NCBI RefSeq assembly: GCF_014201465.1
Contig: NZ_JACHEP010000004.1
Coordinates: 1-64,000, forward strand
DNA: 64,000 bases
Direction: 5' to 3'
Source: Anoxybacteroides tepidamans
Lineage (GTDB): Bacteria; Bacillota; Bacilli; Bacillales; Anoxybacillaceae
Part shown: positions 51,602-60,443 of the stretch, one piece after another
Layout of the letters: the number at the start of each line of letters is the position of its first letter
Numbering within the stretch: position 1 is the stretch's first letter
Program-made: the position numbers and the translations under genes
The notes under the pieces: generated by a model
The model's input: the letters and a program-made list of their open reading frames with translations, nothing else
Database searches by the model: none
What the model was told of the DNA's origin: nothing

Positions 51602-52546
51602 ATGAAAAAAATAATGACTTTTATTTTAGTATGGTTCGTTTTTTATACGAACACGCCTGCACAGGCGCTGACGCCAATGAACGAGCGCGAGTTGCAGCAA
51701 TACGTAAGCGAGTTCGGTTGGACGGTGGACGATTTGCGGCGTTATTTATCGATGTATGACCGAACGCTTGCCGATTTTTCGACGATGGAGGAGTTGAAGC
51801 GATGGCTTGGCGATCCCGTGACGGAAGAAGGGCTGACCGAACTGTTGCTGCGCTACCATTTGACGGAAGAAGAGTTGGAGGCGCTGCTTGGGCAATTCGG
51901 TGAAACGGTGCAAGATTATACGTTTATGAACGATTTGCGGACAGCAGTGGATTTTTATATGCGCCATAACGAGCGCATGCAGCGGATCAACGATAGGCTT
52001 TCTTCGCTTGGCTTTACGGAAGACGAAGCGAAGCGCTTTTTTGACCATATGATGTCGCTTCGTGACGAAACGATGCTCCAGCAGCTTGATGCGTTGAGCG
52101 CACGCGTCGATCGGCTGTCATCGGAAAGCGATGCAGCGAAGCGCCGGAAAGAAGCGATCGCAATTTGGAAGCAACTGCTCGATGCGATCGGGCTGCAATC
52201 GGACTTTTATTTTGTAACGATCGGGCAAATGGAGCACGTATCGGCGGATCAGCTTGCAGCAACCGCTTCGCCAGATGGACGCGATTTGCTTATTACGCTG
52301 TCCAACAAAGAAGGAGAACGGGTCATCGATCTGCAACTGCCGAAACGCGCAAATATGACAACATTCATTCTTCATGCGGAAAAAGATTTGCTGGCTGTCG
52401 GAAAGATGGCGCACGAAATGAAAGGAAAGCTGCTCGGAGAAAAAATGCCGAACACTGCTTCGCCGTATGTGCGAAACATGATGGCAGGGCTGCTTCTGAT
52501 GCTCGGCGGCATTTTGCTTTATGCCCGAAAGAGGGCGGTTCAATGA
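51602..52546 (+). CDS. Processed acidic surface protein with LPXTA-like sorting signal
   Basis: A secreted, cell-wall-attached protein. Residues 1-22 are a signal peptide (ending PAQA-L). The N-terminal region has repeated YVSEFGWTVDDLRRYL- and LLRYHLTEEELEALL-type motifs, typical of the acidic LPXTA proteins. At the C-terminus KMPNTAS is followed by a hydrophobic segment MMAGLLLMLGGILLY and RKRA, a sortase sorting signal with MPNTA in place of LPXTA. ATG 51602 follows GGAGGAGCTGAC. It overlaps the sortase gene by 4 bases, making enzyme and substrate a coupled pair. Length is 314 aa. The role on the surface is unknown. Confidence 0.88.
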   Translation: MKKIMTFILVWFVFYTNTPAQALTPMNERELQQYVSEFGWTVDDLRRYLSMYDRTLADFSTMEELKRWLGDPVTEEGLTELLLRYHLTEEELEALLGQFGETVQDYTFMNDLRTAVDFYMRHNERMQRINDRLSSLGFTEDEAKRFFDHMMSLRDETMLQQLDALSARVDRLSSESDAAKRRKEAIAIWKQLLDAIGLQSDFYFVTIGQMEHVSADQLAATASPDGRDLLITLSNKEGERVIDLQLPKRANMTTFILHAEKDLLAVGKMAHEMKGKLLGEKMPNTASPYVRNMMAGLLLMLGGILLYARKRAVQ

Positions 52547-53085
52547 GAAAGTCCGGTTTTTTGCTTGTCGCTATCGGCCTTTTTTTGACTGTCTGGAACG
52601 GTTATTGTTACTGGCAAGGATTTCGCCCAGTCAAGCCGCTCCCGCTCGAGGACCGAACGCATGCGATTTCTCCAGCGCCGAAGCTCGGGGAGCGAATCGG
52701 GACGCTTTTCATTCCGAAGCTTTATACTTCGTTACCGATTTATCATGGAGCGAGCGAGAACGAATTGCGAAAAGGAGTCGGGCATTATCCGAAAAGCGCG
52801 ATGCCCGGACAGCCGAACAACGTCGTTCTATCCGGACATCGCGATACGGTGTTTCGCAAACTAGGGCAAGTCGGTGTCGGGGATCAATTAGTGGTCGAGA
52901 CGAAACTCGGCCGATTTGTATATGACGTAAAAAAGGTGCGCATCGTTTCGGAAAACGATCGCACCGTTATCGTCGAAAAGCCGCGGCCGACGTTAACGGT
53001 CACGACTTGTTATCCATTTCATTGGGTCGGTGATGCGAAGCAACGCTACGTGCTCGTCGCGCAGTTAGCGTCCGTTCAGCGTTGA
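52543..53085 (+). CDS. Class D sortase
   Basis: A membrane-anchored transpeptidase that attaches LPXTA-type proteins to the wall. An N-terminal membrane segment (LLVAIGLFLTVW) is followed by the sortase barrel. The catalytic triad is visible as His99 in LSGHRDTVF, Cys156 in TVTTCYPF and Arg168 in KQRYVLVA. Length is 180 aa. ATG 52543 overlaps the stop of its probable substrate gene (ATGA). Class D sortases in Bacillus prefer an LPNTA-type signal, in line with the neighbour's MPNTA. A convergent ywpF gene overlaps its end by 21 bases. Confidence 0.93.
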   Translation: MRKSGFLLVAIGLFLTVWNGYCYWQGFRPVKPLPLEDRTHAISPAPKLGERIGTLFIPKLYTSLPIYHGASENELRKGVGHYPKSAMPGQPNNVVLSGHRDTVFRKLGQVGVGDQLVVETKLGRFVYDVKKVRIVSENDRTVIVEKPRPTLTVTTCYPFHWVGDAKQRYVLVAQLASVQR

Positions 53086-53511
53086 TTGTTTGCCGCCGCG
53101 GCGTTCGTGCAGCTGATGTTTAAATTCCTTCAAGAGCGCTTCTCCTTGCAGCCCTTGTTCAACGAGTCCAGCCAATACAGTTTCGGCCAAATCTGTTTTG
53201 TTGCGGACGAGCAGACCGTCCATCAATACGCTCAAGTGATTGTTCAGCGGCGTGATCGACCTTACTGAGGCGATCATGTTGGCTGGATCGTTGTTAATGT
53301 CGGAAATGATCACTTGGAGGCGGAATTCGTTATGATCTTTTTGCAGTTCCGTAAATAAAGGTTCGTATCGTTTATCGATATATGTTTCAATAAGCCAGCG
53401 GTTTTTTCCATCCTCTTTATTGATGATAAGCCCGTCAATGAGCGGAATTTCTTCTTGGTGTACATCGCCGTGTACGACTTGGAGCCCCACAAGCTTGAAG
53501 GTTTTCATCAT
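53065..53511 (-). CDS. ywpF: YwpF-like family protein
   Basis: A 148-residue cytoplasmic protein whose start MKTFKLVGLQVV and gene order next to ssbB match B. subtilis ywpF. The function is not established. The ATG is at 53511 (or 53508) behind a GAGGTGATATG site. Its last 21 bases overlap the end of the convergent sortase gene. It is divergent from ssbB, so the two share an upstream region. Confidence 0.82.
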   Translation of the reverse strand: MMKTFKLVGLQVVHGDVHQEEIPLIDGLIINKEDGKNRWLIETYIDKRYEPLFTELQKDHNEFRLQVIISDINNDPANMIASVRSITPLNNHLSVLMDGLLVRNKTDLAETVLAGLVEQGLQGEALLKEFKHQLHERRGGKQSTLNGR

Positions 53512-53626
53512 ATCACCTCGTCAACATTGTCTTACGAAAAATTATAGCATAACCGTATTGGAAAGGGAAAATGGGCCGTCAGACAAGTTTTCAAGGTGTT
53601 TGCGAGAAAAATGAATGAAAGATGCC

Positions 53627-53639
53627 AAAATTAAATTTT
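53627..53639. promoter_or_regulatory. ComK box (AAAA-N5-TTTT) upstream of ssbB
   Basis: AAAATTAAATTTT at 53627-53639 fits the ComK half-site exactly. ComK normally needs two such boxes; I see only a degenerate second one (AAAATCGCCATTTT, six-base spacer, near 53711-53724). It lies between ywpF and ssbB. Confidence 0.5.
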
Positions 53640-53787
53640 ATTGTTAGTTGTTGACGTTTTTTGTCTATCTCTACAGTTCATTGTCAAAAAAAGTAGAGCC
53701 GAAAATTCAAAAATCGCCATTTTACGAGGGAATCGGCGATTATTTATGATAGAAGTGCGACGAAACCGAAAGGAGGGGAGGGATGGG

Positions 53788-54132
53788 ATGATCAACCAAG
53801 TCGTGCTTGTCGGGCGGTTGACGAAAGATCCGGAGCTTCGCTATACCGCCGATGGAGCAGCAGTCGCCAATGTGACACTGGCGGTGAGCCGCCATTTTCG
53901 CAATGCGGAAGGAGTCATTGACACCGATTTTGTCCATTGCACCCTTTGGCGGAAGGTGGCCGAAAATACGGTCCATTATTGTCGGAAAGGATCGATCATT
54001 GGCGTGATGGGAAGGATTCAAACGAGAAATTATGAAAACCAAGACGGCAAACGGGTGTATGTGACGGAAGTGGTGGCCGAATCGGTCCGTTTCATGGGCG
54101 GAAAAACCAATGCGTGGGTGGCGCAAGAGTAA
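53788..54132 (+). CDS. ssbB: Single-stranded DNA-binding protein SsbB (competence)
   Basis: It binds incoming single-stranded DNA during transformation. The OB-fold start [20 protein letters not shown] and the [13 protein letters not shown] strand are typical. At 114 residues it lacks the long acidic tail of the essential SsbA, which marks it as SsbB. ATG 53788 follows AGGAGGGGAGGG; an ATG at 53783 is out of frame. It is expected to be a ComK target, in line with the comK gene 4.7 kb away and the box upstream. A terminator follows at 54210. Confidence 0.92.
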   Translation: MINQVVLVGRLTKDPELRYTADGAAVANVTLAVSRHFRNAEGVIDTDFVHCTLWRKVAENTVHYCRKGSIIGVMGRIQTRNYENQDGKRVYVTEVVAESVRFMGGKTNAWVAQE

Positions 54133-54209
54133 GTCCTTTCTCTTTCTTTTCCCCTAGTTTCCCTCTCTATAGAGAAATTAAATAGCCTCAATTGTCCCCT
54201 CAAATGGTA

Positions 54210-54239
54210 GCCAGCCGCATGCGGTTGGCGCTTTCTTTT
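54210..54239 (+). terminator. Terminator after ssbB
   Basis: GCCAGCCGC and GCGGTTGGC pair (one G-T) with a 2-nt loop, followed by GCTTTCTTTT. Confidence 0.6.
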
Positions 54240-54250
54240 GCTCTGTGGTG

Positions 54251-54661
54251 CTAGTCGATGGCGCGCAAAAATTCTTGAATGATCGTTGTGATGGCGGATT
54301 CGATATGCTTTCGTTTTTTCGCTGGCAGCTGCGCAAGCGAATGAATCGCCTGCTCGATGTCGGGGTTTTGCTTTAAGTAGTCAATAATATCAAGCATTTT
54401 TTCATCGACAGCGTCCGTTTGGTAAATGCGGCTCACTTCCCGCAATAATTCTTTTTTGTTTGTCCGTTTTCCAACTAAAAAGTCGATGCTCACATCATAT
54501 AGTTCGCTTAATTTTTCTATTGATTGTAAATCAGGCAGCATTTCCCCGTTTTCCCATTTGCTAATTTGTGAGCGCGACACATTGAGATGTTGTGCTACAT
54601 CTTCTTGCGTCCAATTTCGTTGTTTTCGCAAATATTTTAAATGGTCGGCAAGCTTTGTCAT
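54251..54661 (-). CDS. XRE-family transcriptional regulator
   Basis: The N-terminal HTH is complete (LADHLKYLRKQRNWTQEDVA, then VSRSQISKWENG). The remaining 70 residues are a helical oligomerisation tail. Length is 136 aa. ATG 54661 lacks a strong ribosome site. Upstream, CCACAATT (54671-54678) and AATTGTGG (54713-54720) form an inverted repeat around the A+T-rich promoter region, a likely autoregulatory site. It is divergent from an unrecognised gene at 54868. Targets are unknown; SinR/SlrR-like and phage-repressor-like regulators share this fold. Confidence 0.85.
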   Translation of the reverse strand: MTKLADHLKYLRKQRNWTQEDVAQHLNVSRSQISKWENGEMLPDLQSIEKLSELYDVSIDFLVGKRTNKKELLREVSRIYQTDAVDEKMLDIIDYLKQNPDIEQAIHSLAQLPAKKRKHIESAITTIIQEFLRAID

Positions 54662-54670
54662 TTTTGTTCA

Positions 54671-54720
54671 CCACAATTCCATAAAAATTATAACAATATA
54701 TAAAAAATATGAAATTGTGG
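54671..54720. promoter_or_regulatory. Inverted-repeat operator between xre and 54868
   Basis: CCACAATT and AATTGTGG, 34 bases apart, are exact mates in the divergent promoter region of the XRE gene. Confidence 0.45.
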
Positions 54721-54867
54721 TAGAAGAATCGGTTCGTTTTTTGAACAAAAAAATATTTGTTCTAAAAAAGAACAAAATTGAACAGCTGACAACTTTCGTA
54801 GACTGAGCAAAAGTGTTAAAATATACAATAAATGATAAATATTTACTGATAAAAGAGAGGGATCGAT

Positions 54868-55353
54868 GTGAATATTTATCTAGCGAATTTAGTCGTGAGT
54901 GAGAGGAAGCCGGAAAGGCGCAGTTACCAAACGTATAGCGTGTTTGTGAAAGAGATGAAAAATCCGTTTTCTGTCAGGCTTTCGAAGATTGCAGCGGCGA
55001 GCTTTGCCGATTCGCTCCGATTTTTGAAACGGGAAAAAGAAACGTTTGTGGTCATGGACGGAGAAGCTTGCTTTCGGACGATTCAATGCCAAGAACATGC
55101 GCAATTATATTTTTTGTTTAAATCGGTCAATCAGCTGTATATGTTTATCATAAAGCTTGATTTGAAAAAACGGACGATAGCAATTACCTCTTATGAATGG
55201 AACGACCTTCAACGAAAGTATGTACTCCTCTACACAAATGAACTCCTTGCAATTGAAAGACAGCTTATTTATCGCATCCTTCAATCGCTCTATATTTGCA
55301 CAAATAAGCAAGTATCGTATTTTTGCATGTTGCCGGCGAGAGAAAGGCGGTAA
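54868..55353 (+). CDS. Unrecognised protein, 161 aa
   Basis: I do not recognise this gene. GTG 54868 follows AGAGAGGGATC with good spacing. The product is basic, with no signal peptide or membrane segment. The middle (FLFKSVNQLYMFIIKLDL) and the end (RILQSLYICTNKQVSYFC) look like beta-strand and helix alternation. It is divergent from the XRE regulator, whose inverted-repeat operator lies upstream, so it may be a target. MITE-B sequence begins about 60 bases after the stop. Confidence 0.6.
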   Translation: MNIYLANLVVSERKPERRSYQTYSVFVKEMKNPFSVRLSKIAAASFADSLRFLKREKETFVVMDGEACFRTIQCQEHAQLYFLFKSVNQLYMFIIKLDLKKRTIAITSYEWNDLQRKYVLLYTNELLAIERQLIYRILQSLYICTNKQVSYFCMLPARERR

Positions 55354-55413
55354 AAGGGATATCCCAACAGTCATGCGAGGTACCCCTTTTTATATGTTGC
55401 GGATGCGTTCGTT

Positions 55414-55484
55414 TGCCGACAACGGCAGAAAAGCTAGGAATAGAGCGATGTCAACTGGTTTTTATTGGTTAATCAACACGCCTG
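55414..55484. repeat. MITE-B right-end fragment
   Basis: CCGACAACGGCAGAAAAGC, TAGGAATAGAGCGATGTCAA and GGTTAATCAACACGCCTG match the right third of the element at 22973-23176. The left two thirds are missing. It abuts the decayed second ywqA copy. Confidence 0.7.
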
Positions 55485-55499
55485 CATTTGTTTAAATTA

Positions 55500-55724
55500 T
55501 TTTTAATGTAAGGGGCGTTTGTTTGACCGCTTCCTGCCGAGATAACAGCATTCCTTTATGTTTTCCGATTTTTTTTTGGCCGGCAAAAGCGTCCTGTAAA
55601 AGCTTCCTTCATGCCATGAAAAAGCGATGGGCTTCTATATGCCTAAAGGAGCGTTGCTATAAAGGAAAAAGCATTTTTCGCATCGAGCCAACGGCACATG
55701 AGCGTACGTGTATTAATCATGAAG
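55500..55724 (-). pseudogene. Decayed N-terminus of a second ywqA (SNF2 helicase) gene
   Basis: On the minus strand, directly after the ywqB paralogue, three frames in succession match the first 75 residues of YwqA. RWLDAKN comes first, then EKCFFLYSN (cf. EKSFFIYNN), IAFSWHEGSFYRTLL (cf. TVFAWHEESFYGTFL) and KGMLLSRQEAV (cf. KGVLLSPWEAL). Frameshifts and a stop separate the pieces. The match ends near 55500, where the MITE-B fragment begins. The start overlaps the ywqB paralogue's stop as in the intact pair. About 840 residues of the helicase are gone. Confidence 0.75.
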
Positions 55725-57293
55725 CAACTTTCCTTTCTGCATTTCTTCGTGAAAGGCGCGAAGCCGTTTCGTTTTCTCTAGCAGTTTTTCACGGTATACT
55801 AGCCACACATCGTAGCGCCCTAGCGCGCGGTAATACGTGCGCAGCTTCTTTAAATAGCGGACGGCTTGTTTATAACTTGGCCGGTTTTTTGCTTGAATCA
55901 TTTTTTGCACGCCGCGATGATAAAGCGGAAGCAATAATGAGCGATCGTGTTTTTCGATCGTTGTTAAAAACGAGCGATGGATTTCTTCAATTTCGATACC
56001 GGCGATTAAATGCAAATCGACCCATTTTTTATATTGCTTGCTTGACATTAAAAAGTGGCTATATTGAGAAGCGCTGTAAGGAAGCAGCGCCCGTAAAATC
56101 GTTTCATTATGTTTCTGGTCTCCCGTTGCATGCGTATATCGTTCCGATAAATAGAGCAATTCTCTCGTTACTTCCGCTTTGTAATAATGTGAGGAAGCGA
56201 AGAGCAAATTTATGCTGTTCATACATAGCTCCCACCACGTTTTCATGCGCGTCCATTGGCCGGCAAGAGCCAGCTCCCTCATCCAATGAAGCACGTAGGG
56301 AATCGCTGCAACGCGTACATCTTTTAAAAGCGCCGATACTTCTTCGTCACGGCCACGGAGAAAGGCGAGATGTGCCAAGGCGAGCAGGCATTCATCCGCA
56401 AAAGAAGACTCTTCTTGTCGCTTTTGCAGCGCTTCTTGTTCTTTTTCGCACCACGTTTCGCCGCGGAACAGCGCATTCCACACCATTTGGTACACGCGAA
56501 TGCGCATGGCCATAAATCCTTCACTAGCAAACAATACGTTGCGCACGTATTTGCGGCTTTCGTCCAACAATGACGCATTTGGTGCCGGCTTGTTCAAAAA
56601 GGAACTGCATTTGTTGTGGATGACGCCGACAAAATCTGATATCGCCGACTCCCAAAAGGAGCGTTGATAAGAAATGCGTTGGAACTGTTCACCGGATTCC
56701 ACGAGGCGGCAAAACGTAAAGAGCGCGGCGTGAAGGTCGTAGAGCCGCTTCTCTATGCCGGCATAAGGTACTCCTTCTAGCAAAGACGGAAAAAATCGAT
56801 AGCACAAATGATGGGCGAACCAATAGTCGATCGTACGGTAATTTTGTAAAAACTGGTCGTAAAAATGCTCAAATCGCTTCACCCAATCATGGACGGAAGC
56901 GGACGGCTGAACGACTTCGCTCGCTTTTGGAAGCTTCGGTGCCACGGATGTTCGTTTTATATTCCATTTGCGCACGAGCTCTCCGACTGAACCGACGTTG
57001 GCGTACAAATAAAAAAAGAGCGCAAAAATGTGCGGGCAAATGTAAGAGCTGCTGCATTCGCAATGGCTTTGCGGAAGATCGGTTAAATCCAAGATGGGCT
57101 TGTATATTTGCCGATCGAGCACGTTCGCTTGCACGAGGCCGTCGTCTAATAAAGCGGCGTTATAGACGAAGCCTTCCCGGTATAACTTCAATCCTTTTTT
57201 CATCGCATTTTCATAAAAAGGAAAGGCCATTTCTTGTTGGAATTGGCTGGCGGTTTCATTCAAGATCGCTTTTGGCAAACTCGTTTGCAACAA
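55713..57293 (-). CDS. SWIM zinc-finger protein, second YwqB paralogue
   Basis: 526 residues with a SWIM finger CECSSSYICPH near residue 78-88, the same spacing as the copy at 18858. Start (MLQTSL), internal phrases (FYLYAN, ELVRKWN; SASQYSHFL) and end (RLRAFHEE) align with it over the full length. ATG 57293 has only a weak ribosome site (AGGATGACAAC upstream). In the intact locus this protein is coupled to a SNF2 helicase; here that partner survives only as a fragment. The gene itself has no internal stop, so it may function alone or with the other helicase. Confidence 0.85.
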   Translation of the reverse strand: MLQTSLPKAILNETASQFQQEMAFPFYENAMKKGLKLYREGFVYNAALLDDGLVQANVLDRQIYKPILDLTDLPQSHCECSSSYICPHIFALFFYLYANVGSVGELVRKWNIKRTSVAPKLPKASEVVQPSASVHDWVKRFEHFYDQFLQNYRTIDYWFAHHLCYRFFPSLLEGVPYAGIEKRLYDLHAALFTFCRLVESGEQFQRISYQRSFWESAISDFVGVIHNKCSSFLNKPAPNASLLDESRKYVRNVLFASEGFMAMRIRVYQMVWNALFRGETWCEKEQEALQKRQEESSFADECLLALAHLAFLRGRDEEVSALLKDVRVAAIPYVLHWMRELALAGQWTRMKTWWELCMNSINLLFASSHYYKAEVTRELLYLSERYTHATGDQKHNETILRALLPYSASQYSHFLMSSKQYKKWVDLHLIAGIEIEEIHRSFLTTIEKHDRSLLLPLYHRGVQKMIQAKNRPSYKQAVRYLKKLRTYYRALGRYDVWLVYREKLLEKTKRLRAFHEEMQKGKLLHD

Positions 57294-57488
57294 TTGTTGT
57301 CATCCTCTCCTATCGTTCCTATCTCTTATTTTAGCTATGTTCACATTTCCTTCTACAAAATTATAACAAAAGTCTCTTCCAATGAAAAAGAAAGTTTCAG
57401 TATACTAGAAATAGCGCCAGCCGAAAAAAAGAATTCACATGTTGGATTCCTTTTTTCGACATGGCGAACGGTCGAAGGAGGGAGAATG

Positions 57489-58712
57489 ATGCAGTGGAAA
57501 GCGAAACAGATCATGATGACATCCGCTTTTGCTTCGGCGTTATTGATGATTCCGGCAGAAGGGAAAGCTGCAGAATGGAAACTCGGCATGAGCCATCCGC
57601 AAATTAAAGAAGTACAGCAGCTGCTAAAAGCGAAAGGCTTTTTTACATATCCAACCGCCACCGGCTATTTCGGCGCGATTACGGAAACGGCGGTGAAAAA
57701 ATTTCAAGCGTCTGCTCGCTTGCCGGTGACAGGCGTTGTCGATGAGAAAACGTATGCCGCCTTAAAAGCGGTGGCGAAACCGGCGGCAAAACAAGCGGTA
57801 AAGACATCGGCTAAACCGGCAATGAAACAAACGACGCAGCTTGCGACCAATACGAACACAGTCGCTTCGTCAACAGCGAAATCAGCGGCGGAATCGAAAC
57901 TTGGAGCGTCCGGTGAAGCGGTCAAAACGCTTCAGCAGCAACTGCAAACGCTCGGCTATTTTACGTATCCGCAGCTGACTGGCTATTTCGGCACGGTGAC
58001 GCGAGAGGCGGTGAAAAAGTTTCAAAAAGATGCAGGGCTGCCGATTACGGGTGTCGCCGATCGCACGACGCTGGCGAAACTAGGGGAGGCGCTCGCGAAA
58101 AAGGCGCAGCCGGTTTCCACGCAGCCAGCCATCTTTTTAACGATCGGCGCAAGCGGCGATAAAGTGAAAGAAGTGCAGACGAAGCTTAAGCAGCTCGGCT
58201 ATTTTACGTATCCGGAAATCACCGGCTATTTTGGACAAGCGACAGCCGAAGCGGTGAAAAAGTTTCAACAGAGCGCAAAATTGCAAGTAACGGGAATGGT
58301 CGATGACGAAACATATACGCGCCTTGCCGCACAAGCACCTGCAAAAAAATTCGACCCGATTGAACTCGTCGCCGATGCTGCCCCGCTGTTAGGCAAACCG
58401 TACGTATGGGGCGGCCAAACGCCGGAAACTGGATTTGACTGCAGCGGCTTGATCGTCTATTTGTTCCAGCAGCAAGGCATCACGATCCCGCGCACGGTTG
58501 CGACGATGTGGGACGCCGGCACAAGCGTCGATATTCCTGCCGTTGGCGATATCGTCTTTTTCCAAACAGAAGGCTCGACCGTTTCCCATGCAGGCATTTA
58601 TGTCGGCAACAATCAATTTCTCCATAGCGGCAGCTCCACCGGCGTGACGATCAGCCCGTTCAACAGCCCATACTGGAGCGCGCGCTACATGGGGGCGAAG
58701 CGGTATTGGTAA
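57489..58712 (+). CDS. NlpC/P60 peptidoglycan hydrolase with three PG-binding repeats
   Basis: A secreted D,L-endopeptidase-type wall hydrolase. A signal peptide (MMTSAFASALLMIPAEGKAA) is followed by three PG_binding_1 repeats near residues 35-85, 140-190 and 220-265, each with a GYF/TxxAVKKFQ core. Between the first two is an Ala/Lys/Thr-rich linker. The C-terminal NlpC/P60 domain has Cys318 in FDCSGLI and His about 367 in VSHAGIYVG. ATG 57489 is seven bases after AAGGAGG; ATG 57486 is possible. The longer frame from 57234 is noncoding. Length is 407 aa. A role in cell separation or wall turnover is likely. Confidence 0.93.
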   Translation: MQWKAKQIMMTSAFASALLMIPAEGKAAEWKLGMSHPQIKEVQQLLKAKGFFTYPTATGYFGAITETAVKKFQASARLPVTGVVDEKTYAALKAVAKPAAKQAVKTSAKPAMKQTTQLATNTNTVASSTAKSAAESKLGASGEAVKTLQQQLQTLGYFTYPQLTGYFGTVTREAVKKFQKDAGLPITGVADRTTLAKLGEALAKKAQPVSTQPAIFLTIGASGDKVKEVQTKLKQLGYFTYPEITGYFGQATAEAVKKFQQSAKLQVTGMVDDETYTRLAAQAPAKKFDPIELVADAAPLLGKPYVWGGQTPETGFDCSGLIVYLFQQQGITIPRTVATMWDAGTSVDIPAVGDIVFFQTEGSTVSHAGIYVGNNQFLHSGSSTGVTISPFNSPYWSARYMGAKRYW

Positions 58713-58720
58713 GCGCATGG

Positions 58721-58753
58721 ACTGGCTTTTTTATAAAGTCAGTTCGTTTTTGT
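58721..58753 (+). terminator. Terminator after the NlpC/P60 gene
   Basis: ACTGGCTTT pairs with AAAGTCAGT (one G-T), followed by TCGTTTTTG. Bases 58755-58950 hold no gene; a TAAGAT at about 58936 may be the next promoter's -10. Confidence 0.65.
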
Positions 58754-58973
58754 TTCATGATAAGAAAACATAAAATCTTGAATCGCTGTCCAGCTCCAAG
58801 CTCCATCGGTGTGATGCGCTCCGTTCATAGACAGAACGACCTTGCATCACCTCCGCTTTTCTTCATCGTAAACAAACAATAGACACTGCAAAATGGAAAT
58901 ACTGTACATCTGACAGAAGTGTGAAAAATCGTGTAAGATAGACGTAACACACTGTAACGAGAGGAGCAACGGA

Positions 58974-60305
58974 ATGAACATTGCAGTAGCGGGAACCGGA
59001 TACGTCGGACTAGTGACGGGAACGTGCTTAGCCGAAATGGGGCAGACGGTCGTTTGTTTTGATGTTCAAAAAGAAAAAATAGCGGCATTACAACAAAGAC
59101 GTTCCCCCATTTACGAGCCAGGGCTTGAACAATTAATCCAAAAGAACATGAGCGCAGGGCGATTGTCTTTTACCGCGGATGAAAAAAAAGCGTATGGGGA
59201 AGCGGATATCGTCTTTCTTGCCGTCGGTACGCCGGAACAGGAAGATGGTTCGGCGAATTTAACGTATATTGAAGAAGCGGTTCGTTCAATTGCGCGCAAT
59301 ATGGAAAAGGACGTCATTATCGTGACGAAAAGCACGGTGCCGGTCGGAACAAACGAGCGAATCCGCCAAATGATGGAACGGTTGAAACCGCCGTTTTTGC
59401 GGATAAGCGTCGTATCGAACCCGGAATTTTTGCGGGAAGGGTCGGCGATTCATGATTGGTTTTATGGCGACCGCATCGTCATCGGCGCAAGCAAAGAGGA
59501 CGAAGAGGCGGTTGCTGTCGTCGCCAAGTTATATGAACCGCTAGGCATCCCGATGATGAAAACGGACTTGGCGAGCGCGGAAATGATTAAATACGCCTCG
59601 AACGCTTTTTTAGCGACGAAAATTAGCTTTATTAACGAAATAGCCAACATATGCGAAAAAGTGGGGGCGACGATTGACGATGTCGCTTACGGAATCGGGC
59701 TTGACAAGCGGATCGGTCCGCAGTTTTTACAAGCGGGGATCGGCTATGGCGGGTCTTGTTTTCCAAAAGATACAAAAGCGCTCGTGCAAATCGCCGGCAA
59801 CGTGCAGCACCGTTTTGAATTGCTAGAAGCTGTCATCCAAGTGAATAACAAGCAACAGTCGATGTTGGTTGAAAAAGCGAAACAATATGTTGGCTGCCTG
59901 CGCGGGAAAAAAATCGCGCTTCTCGGTTTGGCGTTCAAGCCGAATACCGACGATGTGCGGGAAGCGGCTTCGCTTGTCATTGCCAACCAGCTCATCGGGG
60001 AAGGGGCAACCGTCGTCGCATACGATCCGATTGCGGTTGATAACGCCAAAAAACACTTTCCTCCGTCGGTTCAATATGCCGATGCGATCATCGAAGCGAT
60101 TCGCGGAGCAGATGCGGCGTTCATCGTGACGGAGTGGGATGAAATTAAGCGAACGCCGCTTTCCGTGTTCCGCGAACATATGCGCACGCCGATCGTCCTA
60201 GACGGCCGCAATTGCTATTCGCCTGAAGAAGCGAGACGTTCGCATGTGACTTACATTTCCATCGGCCGTGCGCCCGTATTGGCTGGGGTGTATCAAACGG
60301 AATGA
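58974..60305 (+). CDS. UDP-glucose 6-dehydrogenase
   Basis: It oxidises UDP-glucose to UDP-glucuronate for teichuronic acid, capsule or secondary wall polymers. The N-terminal Rossmann fold is AVAGTGYVGLVTG, the central helix carries STVPVGTN, and the catalytic cysteine is Cys261 in YGGSCFPKDTKAL. The C-terminal Rossmann-like domain has GLAFKPNTDDVREA. Length 443 aa fits TuaD/Ugd. ATG 58974 follows AGAGGAGC. It stands alone next to the S-layer region; secondary wall polymers are S-layer anchors in this group, which may explain the context. Confidence 0.95.
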   Translation: MNIAVAGTGYVGLVTGTCLAEMGQTVVCFDVQKEKIAALQQRRSPIYEPGLEQLIQKNMSAGRLSFTADEKKAYGEADIVFLAVGTPEQEDGSANLTYIEEAVRSIARNMEKDVIIVTKSTVPVGTNERIRQMMERLKPPFLRISVVSNPEFLREGSAIHDWFYGDRIVIGASKEDEEAVAVVAKLYEPLGIPMMKTDLASAEMIKYASNAFLATKISFINEIANICEKVGATIDDVAYGIGLDKRIGPQFLQAGIGYGGSCFPKDTKALVQIAGNVQHRFELLEAVIQVNNKQQSMLVEKAKQYVGCLRGKKIALLGLAFKPNTDDVREAASLVIANQLIGEGATVVAYDPIAVDNAKKHFPPSVQYADAIIEAIRGADAAFIVTEWDEIKRTPLSVFREHMRTPIVLDGRNCYSPEEARRSHVTYISIGRAPVLAGVYQTE

Positions 60306-60443
60306 AACAGGAGCTCAAGAGGTCTCTGTTTTCGCGATTTGCTATGAAGATGGAAAACGAGTGAGTATAACGAAAAAAAGTATTTCCTATTTTAAACAAT
60401 GCGTTTACAATAAATGTATGATTACGTTTTGGGGGTCAATACG

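Noticed and set aside
52165-52542. Upstream extension of the sortase frame inside the substrate gene
   Set aside because: The real start at 52543 has the ATGA overlap and the membrane anchor; the extension reads low-complexity out-of-frame text.
55523-56515. Plus-strand open frame of 330 codons opposite the second ywqB paralogue
   Set aside because: Antisense shadow; the minus strand has a full-length homologous protein with a SWIM finger.
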